64,000 bases of DNA, taken from VRUE01 sp963703175 (GTDB lineage: Bacteria; Actinomycetota; Thermoleophilia; Solirubrobacterales; 70-9). Each line of letters starts with the position of its first letter. Position 1 is the first letter of the stretch. The stretch is from contig OY969794.1 of NCBI GenBank assembly GCA_963703175.1, positions 1,922,001-1,986,000 of the forward strand. Direction: 5' to 3'. Shown piece after piece: positions 24,625 through 30,454 of the stretch. A program made the position numbers and the translations under genes. The notes beneath the pieces are model-generated. The model saw only the letters and a program-made list of their open reading frames with translations, did no database searches and was not told the DNA's origin.

Positions 24625-25542
24625 TCATGCCGGTGCGTCGGCGGCGCCGCGGGAGATCTCTCGGAGGACGTCGAGCATGGTCGCTACGGCGGGAGTGACC
24701 GCGGCCGCGCGTGGGGTCGCGGCGAACACCTTTCGCACGGGACTGTGCGGGTCGAGCGAGCGGACCTGGATATCGGAGCGGACCGTGGAGAGCGCCAACT
24801 GGGGGATTAGCGCCACACCGACCCCGGCGGCGACCAGCCCCTGCACGGTCTGGTAGTCGTCGCTCTCGAAGGAGACCCGAGGCTCGAAGCCGGCGGCGTG
24901 GCAGGAACGGACAACGTGGCGGGCACAGGGGCTGGTGGCGGAGGTCTGAACCCAGGCCTCCTCGCGCAGGTCCTCGAGCCGCAGTTGCTTTCGCCGCGAC
25001 AGGCGGTGCTCGGCGGGGAGGGCGAGGTGAAGCGGATCGTCAAGTAGCTCGAAGCGTCGCATCCCCGCGCCGAGCTTCTCGCCGACGCCTTCGAACTCGA
25101 AGAGGAGGACGATCTCGAAATCGCCCGCTCGCAGGCGCGGCGCGATTTCCTCCGATTCGCCCTCGGCGAGGCTGACCTCAACCCCGGGGTGGGAGGCGCG
25201 GAACCTGGCGACCGCCTGGGGTATGAGGGTGGCGCCAGCGGTAGGGAACGACGCGATCCGCAGTCGCCCGCCGCGACCTCCGGCGATCGCCGCCACCTCG
25301 GCCTCAGCGTCGTCCATTCGGCCCAGGATTCCCTCGGCGTGGGCCACCAGTGCTGCCCCGGCGGCCGTTGGCCGCACGCCCCCGCGGTCGCGCTCGACCA
25401 GCGGCGCTCCCAGTTCTCCCTCCAACGTGGCGATCGCCTGTGAGACGGCTGATTGCGAGTAGGAGAGAGCGTCGGCGGCAGCCGAGAACGAGGAACGCGC
25501 GACCACCTCGCGCAGGACGTTGAGCCGGCCTGCATTTAGCAT
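24625..25542 (-). CDS. LysR-family transcriptional regulator
   Basis: 305 residues. The N-terminal winged HTH is typical: LNVLREVVARSSFSAAADAL, then SYSQSAVSQAIATLEGELGA. The substrate-binding domain follows (GRLRIASFPTAGATLIPQAV, FRASHPGVEVSLAEGE, FEIVLLFEF). It is divergent from the universal stress protein gene with 119 bp between, and the short palindrome overlapping its own start suggests self-control. The usual LysR logic would make the stress protein a target, but this is inferred from position only. The effector is unknown. Confidence 0.9.
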   Translation of the reverse strand: MLNAGRLNVLREVVARSSFSAAADALSYSQSAVSQAIATLEGELGAPLVERDRGGVRPTAAGAALVAHAEGILGRMDDAEAEVAAIAGGRGGRLRIASFPTAGATLIPQAVARFRASHPGVEVSLAEGESEEIAPRLRAGDFEIVLLFEFEGVGEKLGAGMRRFELLDDPLHLALPAEHRLSRRKQLRLEDLREEAWVQTSATSPCARHVVRSCHAAGFEPRVSFESDDYQTVQGLVAAGVGVALIPQLALSTVRSDIQVRSLDPHSPVRKVFAATPRAAAVTPAVATMLDVLREISRGAADAPA

Positions 25543-25555
25543 AAGTAAAGCTTAT
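25541..25555. promoter_or_regulatory. Candidate LysR-type site ATAAG-N5-CTTAT
   Basis: A T-N11-A-like dyad directly overlapping the LysR start codon (25540-25542), in an unusually AT-rich stretch (25535-25580) for this genome. Its place in the divergent gap before the universal stress gene fits an autoregulatory operator. Confidence 0.4.
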
Positions 25556-25661
25556 CTACTAAATAGGTAAGAACAGTTGTGCTGATACAAGGAGCCTGCA
25601 ACCATCGGCGCGAACTTACATTCCGACCCGCGTTCAACTTCAACGACAAAAGGAGGCACCG

Positions 25662-26378
25662 ATGGCCCCGAGGATCATCGTTTCCTACGACGACACCGAC
25701 AACGACCGCGACGCGCTGGCGCTGGGACGGCTGCTCGCCTTTTCCGGCGCCGAGCTCTCGCTCGCCTACGTCCGCCACGCCCAGGGCGGGGCGCTCGAGC
25801 AGAGGGAAGCGGAAGATCTACTGGACCGCGGTGCCGCCGCCGTTGGCGCACCCGATATGGCCCGCCACGTCATCGTCAACCCCGGCACCAGCGTCGGCCT
25901 TGCCGAACTGGCTGAGCGCGAGAACGCCGACGTGATCGTCTTCGGCTCCGAGTACCGGACCGCAGTCGGCACCGTCAAGCCGGGGATCTCGGCGCACAAA
26001 CTGTTGCTGGGCGGCCCGGCGGCGATAGCCGTCGCCCCCGCTGGCCTGCGCGAGCGCCCCTCGGCCGGCGTCAGCACGATCGGCGTGCTCGACGAGGGCG
26101 ACGATGCAGCACGCGCGACGGCTGGCAGTCTTGCCGCGGCGCTAGGCGCCAGCGTCACCGAGTTCAAAGGCGCACCGGTTGATCTGCTCGTCGTCGGATC
26201 GCGACCCGAGTCGCCGCAGGGCAAAGTGACCCTTAGCGCCTCCAGCGACTACGCGGTCGAGGCCGCCACCTACCCCGTGCTCGTCGTCCCGCGCGGCGTC
26301 ACGGTCGGCTTCGATTCCGTTTCGCCTCAGCCCGAGCCGCCACAGGCCGATCCTTCGGCGCCGCCGGTCAGCGCCTGA
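25662..26378 (+). CDS. Universal stress protein (UspA) family, two-domain
   Basis: Starts at ATG 25662 behind AAAGGAGGC. 238 residues. The first half is a UspA domain: RIIVSYDDTDNDRDALALGRLLAF, GLAELAERENADVIVFGSE, and HKLLLGGPAAIAVAPAG at the end. The second half is a shorter UspA-like repeat (STIGVLDEGDDAARATAGSLA, VDLLVVGSR, and AVEAATYPVLVVPRG). The ATP-binding G-x2-G-x9-G-S/T motif is weak, so ATP binding is uncertain. The C-terminus is a proline-rich tail. Expression may be under the divergent LysR regulator. The target stress is unknown. Confidence 0.85.
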   Translation: MAPRIIVSYDDTDNDRDALALGRLLAFSGAELSLAYVRHAQGGALEQREAEDLLDRGAAAVGAPDMARHVIVNPGTSVGLAELAERENADVIVFGSEYRTAVGTVKPGISAHKLLLGGPAAIAVAPAGLRERPSAGVSTIGVLDEGDDAARATAGSLAAALGASVTEFKGAPVDLLVVGSRPESPQGKVTLSASSDYAVEAATYPVLVVPRGVTVGFDSVSPQPEPPQADPSAPPVSA

Positions 26379-26387
26379 GGCTCCCGG

Positions 26388-26831
26388 CTAGCTCTTTTTA
26401 AGCACCAGGATCACGGCCGCGACCTCCGGGTCGCGGCCGTTGAGCTTCTTCTCGACATCGCCCAGCGGGACCGGCTGCGCCTGCTGACCGCTGAGCATCT
26501 CCGCCATCGTCGCCTCCGGTACCTCGGCCTCCACCACAAAGGCATCGGGAAGCTTGGGTGGGTCGATGCTCTCCACTACGCGGCGGGTCACGTCCTCCGA
26601 GGAGCGCTCTGCGTTCGACCAGCCTTGGCCGAAGGAGAGGTCGGGCATGTCGAGGTGGGGCCCTTCGAGAATCCGCAGCGAGCTCTCGCGTGGATCCCAC
26701 TCGTGTTCGCCCAGCTCGACATGCCGTCCGGTCAGCCACGGCTCGAGGACCGTCCGCCGCAGCTCCTCCAGGCTCAGATTGAAGGCCCGGGCGTGATTGA
26801 GCGCGCCGCTGATCTCAACGTGGAAAGGCAC
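26388..26831 (-). CDS. Conserved hypothetical protein
   Basis: 147 residues, without signal or membrane segments. Readable parts are MPFHVEISGALNHARAFNLS, EELRRTVLEPWLTGRHVELG, EWDPRESSLRILEGPHLDMP, DLSFGQGWSNAERSSEDVTR and a C-terminal AAVILVLKK. I recognise it as a recurring small actinobacterial protein, but no function is known to me. A perfect 12-bp hairpin with a TCCG loop (26413-26440) lies near the 3' end of the gene, and it may also act on transcripts from the convergent usp gene. It is divergent from the HAD phosphatase, with 11 bp between start codons. Confidence 0.65.
   Translation of the reverse strand: MPFHVEISGALNHARAFNLSLEELRRTVLEPWLTGRHVELGEHEWDPRESSLRILEGPHLDMPDLSFGQGWSNAERSSEDVTRRVVESIDPPKLPDAFVVEAEVPEATMAEMLSGQQAQPVPLGDVEKKLNGRDPEVAAVILVLKKS
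26413..26440. repeat. Perfect 12-bp hairpin inside a coding region
   Basis: ACGGCCGCGACC, loop TCCG, then the exact complement. It lies 35 bases past the usp stop and inside the 3' end of the opposite gene. It may stop read-through from usp. Confidence 0.5.
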
Positions 26832-26842
26832 GGTGCGAGCTT

Positions 26843-27511
26843 ATGCTGCCGCACATGGACGCGCCTTCCCCTGCTGCCGTCGTCTTTGACAACGACGGCC
26901 TACTGCTCGACACCGAGTCTGTCTGGACGCGGGCCGAGCAGGATCTCTTCGAGCGCCGCGGGCTCGATTTCACCCCCTCCAACAAGCGCGAGCTGGTCGG
27001 TACCTCGGCCGAAATCGCCGGCGGCATCCTCGAGCAGCGCCTTGGCGAGCCGGGCCGCGCGACCGATCTGATCGAGGAGCTGAACGAACTGGTGGTAGCT
27101 GAGCTTGAGCACGGGGTGGAGGCGATGGTCGGCGCGCGCGAGCTACTGCACTCGCTGCGTCAGCGCGGAACCCCAATCGGGCTTGTCTCCAACTCACCGC
27201 TGGCTTTCGTGCGCCGTTCGCTGGAGATCGTCGGCTTCCACGATCGCTTCGACGTCGTCGTCAGCGCCCACGAAGTCGCAGCGCCAAAGCCGGCCCCAGA
27301 TCCGTACCTTGAGGCCTGCCGGCAGCTCAGTGTCAAGCCGGGGCCGGAGGTAGTCGCCCTGGAGGATTCACCGACAGGGGTCGCCGCAGCAAGGGCCGCT
27401 GGCTTGACTGTGATCGGCATCCCCTCGTTGGAGGGCATCGCGCTCGATGAGGCCCATGAGATCGCCGCCTCGTTGCTCGACGATGTCGTCACCCGGCACT
27501 TGTTGGGGTGA
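26843..27511 (+). CDS. HAD-superfamily (subfamily IA) phosphatase, beta-phosphoglucomutase-like
   Basis: 222 residues. Motif I is VVFDNDGLLLDTE with the nucleophile Asp, motif II is PIGLVSNSP, motif III is the lysine in APKPAPDPYLEA, and motif IV is VVALEDSPTGVAAARAAG. A helical cap between motifs I and II makes it subfamily IA. It is probably a sugar-phosphate or nucleotide phosphatase. ATG 26843 and ATG 26855 are both possible starts. Its last 67 codons have a frameshifted second copy at 29272-29471. Confidence 0.85.
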   Translation: MLPHMDAPSPAAVVFDNDGLLLDTESVWTRAEQDLFERRGLDFTPSNKRELVGTSAEIAGGILEQRLGEPGRATDLIEELNELVVAELEHGVEAMVGARELLHSLRQRGTPIGLVSNSPLAFVRRSLEIVGFHDRFDVVVSAHEVAAPKPAPDPYLEACRQLSVKPGPEVVALEDSPTGVAAARAAGLTVIGIPSLEGIALDEAHEIAASLLDDVVTRHLLG

Positions 27512-27519
27512 GGCAGGCC

Positions 27520-28194
27520 CTACGACTCCCCCATTTCAAACCCCGACAGGGCGATAGCGACCAGCATGCCTTCTTTGCCCGTTTTGGCAAGCCGTGAGAG
27601 CGCTTCGTCCTCCAAGTCGGCGAGCTGCTGCTGAGTACGTTCGAGGATTTTTACGGCAGCCATGAACGCCAGATCGTCGTAGGTATGTGGCTCCCAAACC
27701 AGATAGCTCTCGTCGTGGGCACTGAACGCGCCACTCTCAATCGAGTGAATCGCGACTTTCATGAGGTCTTGAAGCGCGGCCCCAGCCACGCCATCTTGCA
27801 CCGATTTCGGTAATGCGGCCCAGCTTGCGCCTCCAAAGATCGCCTGTCGAGTGCCCCGATAAAAGTGCTTGAGACTGCCACGCACCTGCTGGGTATCGAC
27901 CAGCTCAAGCACGCCGTACTTGACCAAGCGATTGAAGTGGTAAGAGACCTTGCCGAGTCCTTCCCCCGTCTCCCGTGCATATTCGGAGGGGGCGATTTTC
28001 CGCCAACTTGCAACCGCCATAATGTTGACCCGCATCTCATGGCCTAGAGCTTTCGACAGGCGCGCATCGAGAAAGTCCGTACCGAGCGGCTTGGCTTTCG
28101 CCGTCTGCCTCTTAGCCGCCTGCCTGGGAGCCTTTCGGCTCTGCCCGGTCTTGCTGCGGCTTGACGCCCTAGAGCTATCGGCTTTGCGAGCCAT
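27520..28194 (-). CDS. ArsR-like winged-helix transcriptional regulator with basic N-terminal tail
   Basis: 224 residues. The first about 40 are very basic and repetitive in Lys/Arg/Ser/Ala, like a DNA-binding tail. Next is an ArsR-type winged HTH: LSKALGHEMRVNIMAVASWR, PSEYARETGEGLGKVSYHFN, RLVKYGVLELVDTQQVRGSL and KHFYRG for the wing. The C-terminal half is helical (YDDLAFMAAVKILERTQQQL), perhaps for dimerisation. No metal-binding cysteines are seen. Its wing motif VRGxxxHFY is shared with the smaller regulator at 28577. It is convergent with the HAD gene, and GTACCC/GGGTAC half-sites lie upstream. Confidence 0.75.
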   Translation of the reverse strand: MARKADSSRASSRSKTGQSRKAPRQAAKRQTAKAKPLGTDFLDARLSKALGHEMRVNIMAVASWRKIAPSEYARETGEGLGKVSYHFNRLVKYGVLELVDTQQVRGSLKHFYRGTRQAIFGGASWAALPKSVQDGVAGAALQDLMKVAIHSIESGAFSAHDESYLVWEPHTYDDLAFMAAVKILERTQQQLADLEDEALSRLAKTGKEGMLVAIALSGFEMGES

Positions 28195-28220
28195 TTCGGA
28201 CTCCCCCTTTACTCAGATAT

Positions 28221-28284
28221 TTGACAGTACCCAGTTGAGCCTAGTCGGGTACGCGAGTTCTTGCCAACGCGTTAGACCGTACCC
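28221..28284. promoter_or_regulatory. Inverted GTACCC half-sites upstream of the ArsR-like gene
   Basis: GTACCC (28227-28232), GGGTAC (28247-28252) and a third GTACCC (28279-28284) lie 33-90 bp before the start of the regulator at 28194. On the minus strand a TTGGCA (about 28260-28265) and TAGGCT, 18 bp apart, could be its promoter, with GGGTAC in the spacer. An autorepression site is plausible. Confidence 0.4.
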
Positions 28285-28446
28285 ACAAAACGCTCGAATT
28301 TTCTTAAGCATTGAAGTAGCGTAGTCGCGCGATGCGCCTCGCCTGAGCCGGGAGTCGAAGGACCGGCCTGCGGCTCGGATTGGGGGACCGATTCAGCTGG
28401 AGCGCACGAAGGCGCTCGGGCAGGACTCTGGGAGGAGGTGAAGGGA

Positions 28447-28506
28447 ATGAAGGTTATTCACAGCACCAGCACGCTGCCGCTGCTCTCCATCGTTAAGTCG
28501 GGCTAG
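28447..28506 (+). CDS. Possible 19-residue peptide gene between two regulators
   Basis: An ATG at 28447 is preceded by a very strong ribosome site (GGGAGGAGGTGAAGGGA). It opens a frame of 19 codons, MKVIHSTSTLPLLSIVKSG, then TAG. A strong two-part hairpin follows 12 bases later. GTG 28438 in frame is an alternative start (three more residues). The peptide is short, basic and hydrophobic, with no recognised relative. Flanking ArsR-like regulators on the opposite strand (27520 and 28577) suggest a regulated small peptide or a leader. It could also be chance, since the 380-bp gap (28195-28576) holds nothing else gene-like. Confidence 0.35.
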   Translation: MKVIHSTSTLPLLSIVKSG

Positions 28507-28518
28507 CTTGACGTCGAA

Positions 28519-28571
28519 GCCACCGGGGCGAAAAGGCAGCATGGGAGGTGACCACCTCCTGCCCCGGTGGC
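28519..28571. terminator. Strong compound hairpin after the possible peptide gene
   Basis: Outer 11-bp stem GCCACCGGGGC/GCCCCGGTGGC encloses a second perfect stem GGAGGTG-AC-CACCTCC. It lies 12 bases after the peptide stop and just before the end of the convergent regulator (stop at 28577). It has no T-tract. Confidence 0.6.
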
Positions 28572-28576
28572 AGTCC

Positions 28577-28897
28577 TTACCGATCCTCCCGTGGCAGTCC
28601 CAATCGATCAAACAGGTCATCGGCCGAATGATCCGTCAGGCAGTAGAAGTGTTCCTTTGTGCCGCGTACCGGCATGACATGCGCTAGACGGACGACACCG
28701 GACTCCATCAGCACGTTCACGTGGTAATGCGCGTCAGCAATATTCGTGTGCAGCTCGAAGGCACACTCGGTCGGAGAAAGCGTTCGGTTGCCGTCCAGTG
28801 AAAGTATCTGGAGGAGGCCAAAGCGCCGTGGGTGAATTTCCAGCCGCCCCACGTGCTCCCAATCTATGTTCGTCGAGTCGTTGTCGTCCCTGCTCAT
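28577..28897 (-). CDS. Small ArsR-like winged-helix regulator
   Basis: 106 residues, close to a bare winged-helix domain: HPRRFGLLQILSLDGNRTLS, PTECAFELHTNIADAHYHVN (recognition helix), VLMESGVVRLAHVMPVRGTK and EHFYCLTDH in the wing. No basic tail and no sensor domain are present. The wing resembles that of the larger regulator at 27520, so both may bind similar sites. Such short HTH genes are numerous in Solirubrobacterales. The ligand and targets are unknown. Confidence 0.65.
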   Translation of the reverse strand: MSRDDNDSTNIDWEHVGRLEIHPRRFGLLQILSLDGNRTLSPTECAFELHTNIADAHYHVNVLMESGVVRLAHVMPVRGTKEHFYCLTDHSADDLFDRLGLPREDR

Positions 28898-28976
28898 GGC
28901 GCGCGACGCTACGCGAGAGAAAACGAATACTCAAGGATTTTGGGCCGCGTCTCCCGACCGGTTAGCGGACACTGAG

Positions 28977-29201
28977 TTAGCTGCGGACTATCTGTGAGAT
29001 GCGCTGGTGGCTCATGTCGAGTATCCGGGCGATGTCGGCCATCGGTAGCCCGTCCTTGTAAGCCTGACGGATCGCTCGATCGCGGTCGCCTCGGAGTCGC
29101 TCGGCCAGCCTCTTCAAATCGGAGTCCCGGCGACCGTATTCCTCGGCAAAGGCAGTCAGGCGGGTGCGAGCCTCCGGTGAGTGGCGCTTGGGGCGGGCGA
29201 T
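28977..29201 (-). pseudogene. Small resolvase-type HTH fragment without a good start
   Basis: In frame, this stretch encodes ARPKRHSPEARTRLTAFAEE, then RDRAIRQAYKDGLPMADIAR and ILDMSHQRISQIVRS followed by TAA. That is a clear helix-turn-helix of the kind found in short actinobacterial HTH proteins and at resolvase C-termini. Upstream the frame runs into a stop near 29235 without any ATG, GTG or TTG before the conserved part. The only start is TTG 29117, which would leave 46 residues. It is either a very short gene or, more likely, a remnant. Confidence 0.5.
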
Positions 29202-29271
29202 GCATGGATGGTCTGTGGTATTCCCGCAACTCGGTTAGCATGAATGGGAACATTCGGAGTTGCGCCACTCA

Positions 29272-29471
29272 GAGGCCTGCCGGCAGCTCGGCGTCGACCC
29301 GGGCCCGGACGTAGTCGCCCTCGAGGACTCACCCACAGGCGTCGCCGCCGCGCACGCCGCAGGTTTAACCGTGATCGGCATCCCTCCTTGGAGGGGATCG
29401 TCCTTGAGGAGGCGCACCACATAGCCGAGTCGCTGCTGGACGACGTTGTCGGGCGACGTCTCGCTCTTTGA
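29272..29471 (+). pseudogene. Frameshifted duplicate of the HAD phosphatase C-terminus
   Basis: Two hundred bases match the last 201 bases of the HAD gene (27311-27511). The encoded EACRQLGVDPGPDVVALEDS, PTGVAAAHAAGLTVIGIP is followed after a one-base loss (about 29388) by LEGIVLEEAHHIAESLLDDV in the next frame, ending at a TGA in the same place. Differences are mostly at third positions, so the copy is old or came from a paralogue under selection before it decayed. The upstream side lacks any start or motif I-III. Confidence 0.85.
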
Positions 29472-29472
29472 G

Positions 29473-29571
29473 GGGGCTGCCGCGGGGATGCTCCCGCCCT
29501 GACAAACGGCGGTCTAATTAGACCGCCGTTTTGAGTATCCGCCAGTTCGGGAGCATCCCCGTGTCAGCCCC
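29473..29571. repeat. Family 3 nested palindrome, copy A
   Basis: The outer arms (about 24 bp, two mismatches; left arm GGGGCTGCCGCGGGGATG and on) enclose a perfect inner palindrome of 26 bp, AACGGCGGTC-TAATTA-GACCGCCGTT, with A and T runs on both sides as in a bidirectional terminator. After it comes the conserved block TTTTGAGTATCCGCC. The second copy is at 38937. It begins directly after the HAD remnant and contains the stop codon (29564-29566) of the opposite gene. Confidence 0.85.
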
Positions 29572-30412
29572 TGAGTACACGGCGACGGCGCAGGATTCGC
29601 TCGCAGATCACGGTCAGCTCCTCCACGTCGCGCTCGTCGTCAAGCGGAAGCTCGCCGCGCAGCGCGGCGTTTGCCGCATCACCCGCCTGCGAGCGACGTG
29701 CCTGCAGCTCGCCCATGTCATTTTCGTGGTCCGGATGGGTGAGTGCCCCGTCCAGCTCCACCAGCATTGCCTCCAGGGTGATTCGTAGCTGCAGTGCCGC
29801 CTCGCGACGCCGGCCCGCGTTGAGGTCGGCGCGGGTGCGGAGCAGCAGGGTCTCGCAGGCGTCGAGGCGCTCGCGACCTCCGATGACGGCGGCGAGCCGC
29901 TCCTGTGGGCGCAGGTCTTCGTCTTGTCGCTGCCGGCGTGAGCCGCTTGCGGATCGCACGTCGACTTCCTGTGCGGCAGAGAAGCGGCCGGCGGCAACCT
30001 CCTTGCCGCTGCCGTGACCGACGCGAACCGCGGTCGCCCGTTCGGCCCGAAGTTCCGAACCGAGCGGATCGGCGCTCGCCACCGCTTGCGCGTGAAGTGC
30101 TCTGTTGAGCAGGCCGATCCCCTCGGCGACCGCCGCGTCGGTCGCCTCCTCGGCGGCGATCGTTTGCTCCAACCAGCGCTCGGCCTCGGCGGTCGAGTCA
30201 AAGGGCTCCTGTGCGCGCACAGCCGTGACCCGGGTCACGGGCAGGGTCGAAGCCTCGGGGTCCGGCTCGACCTGCTTCGGCCGGCGTCGTCGCCGGCGGG
30301 GTGGGGATGGAGCGCCGAGCGTTTCCACGACCAGCACCCGTTGACCGTCATCGCCGCGGGCCAGGTAGCGACCATCCGGGACGCCGAGTGCCCCGGGGAA
30401 CTCGAACTGCAC
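29564..30412 (-). CDS. Hypothetical protein, lineage-restricted
   Basis: 282 residues, soluble. The N-terminal about 30 residues (MQFEFPGALGVPDGRYLARG, then VLVVETLGAP) form a possible beta domain. A strongly basic PPRRRRRRPK stretch and a long acidic-basic helical region follow, with coiled-coil character (FDSTAEAERWLEQTIAAEEA; LRITLEAMLVELDGAL). I recognise no family. It lies 42 bp after the cell-wall hydrolase gene on the same strand, so a joint transcript and an envelope-related role are possible. Its last three codons are inside the family 3 element. Confidence 0.6.
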   Translation of the reverse strand: MQFEFPGALGVPDGRYLARGDDGQRVLVVETLGAPSPPRRRRRRPKQVEPDPEASTLPVTRVTAVRAQEPFDSTAEAERWLEQTIAAEEATDAAVAEGIGLLNRALHAQAVASADPLGSELRAERATAVRVGHGSGKEVAAGRFSAAQEVDVRSASGSRRQRQDEDLRPQERLAAVIGGRERLDACETLLLRTRADLNAGRRREAALQLRITLEAMLVELDGALTHPDHENDMGELQARRSQAGDAANAALRGELPLDDERDVEELTVICERILRRRRVLRG

Positions 30413-30454
30413 GAATCCGAAGAACTGGGTCAGAGGACCCGATTCTCCCTGGAC

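Noticed and set aside
28909..29268. A 119-codon minus-strand frame with its own ATG
   Set aside because: The HTH similarity is in a different frame of the same strand. This frame is Pro/Arg/Ser-rich with no motif.
29531..29788. Short plus-strand frame starting in the family 3 element
   Set aside because: It begins in the conserved GAGTATCCGCC block and then runs antisense to the hypothetical at 29564. The same block codes for the first residues of a long FolP reading at 38992, which shows the start-like sequence belongs to the element.
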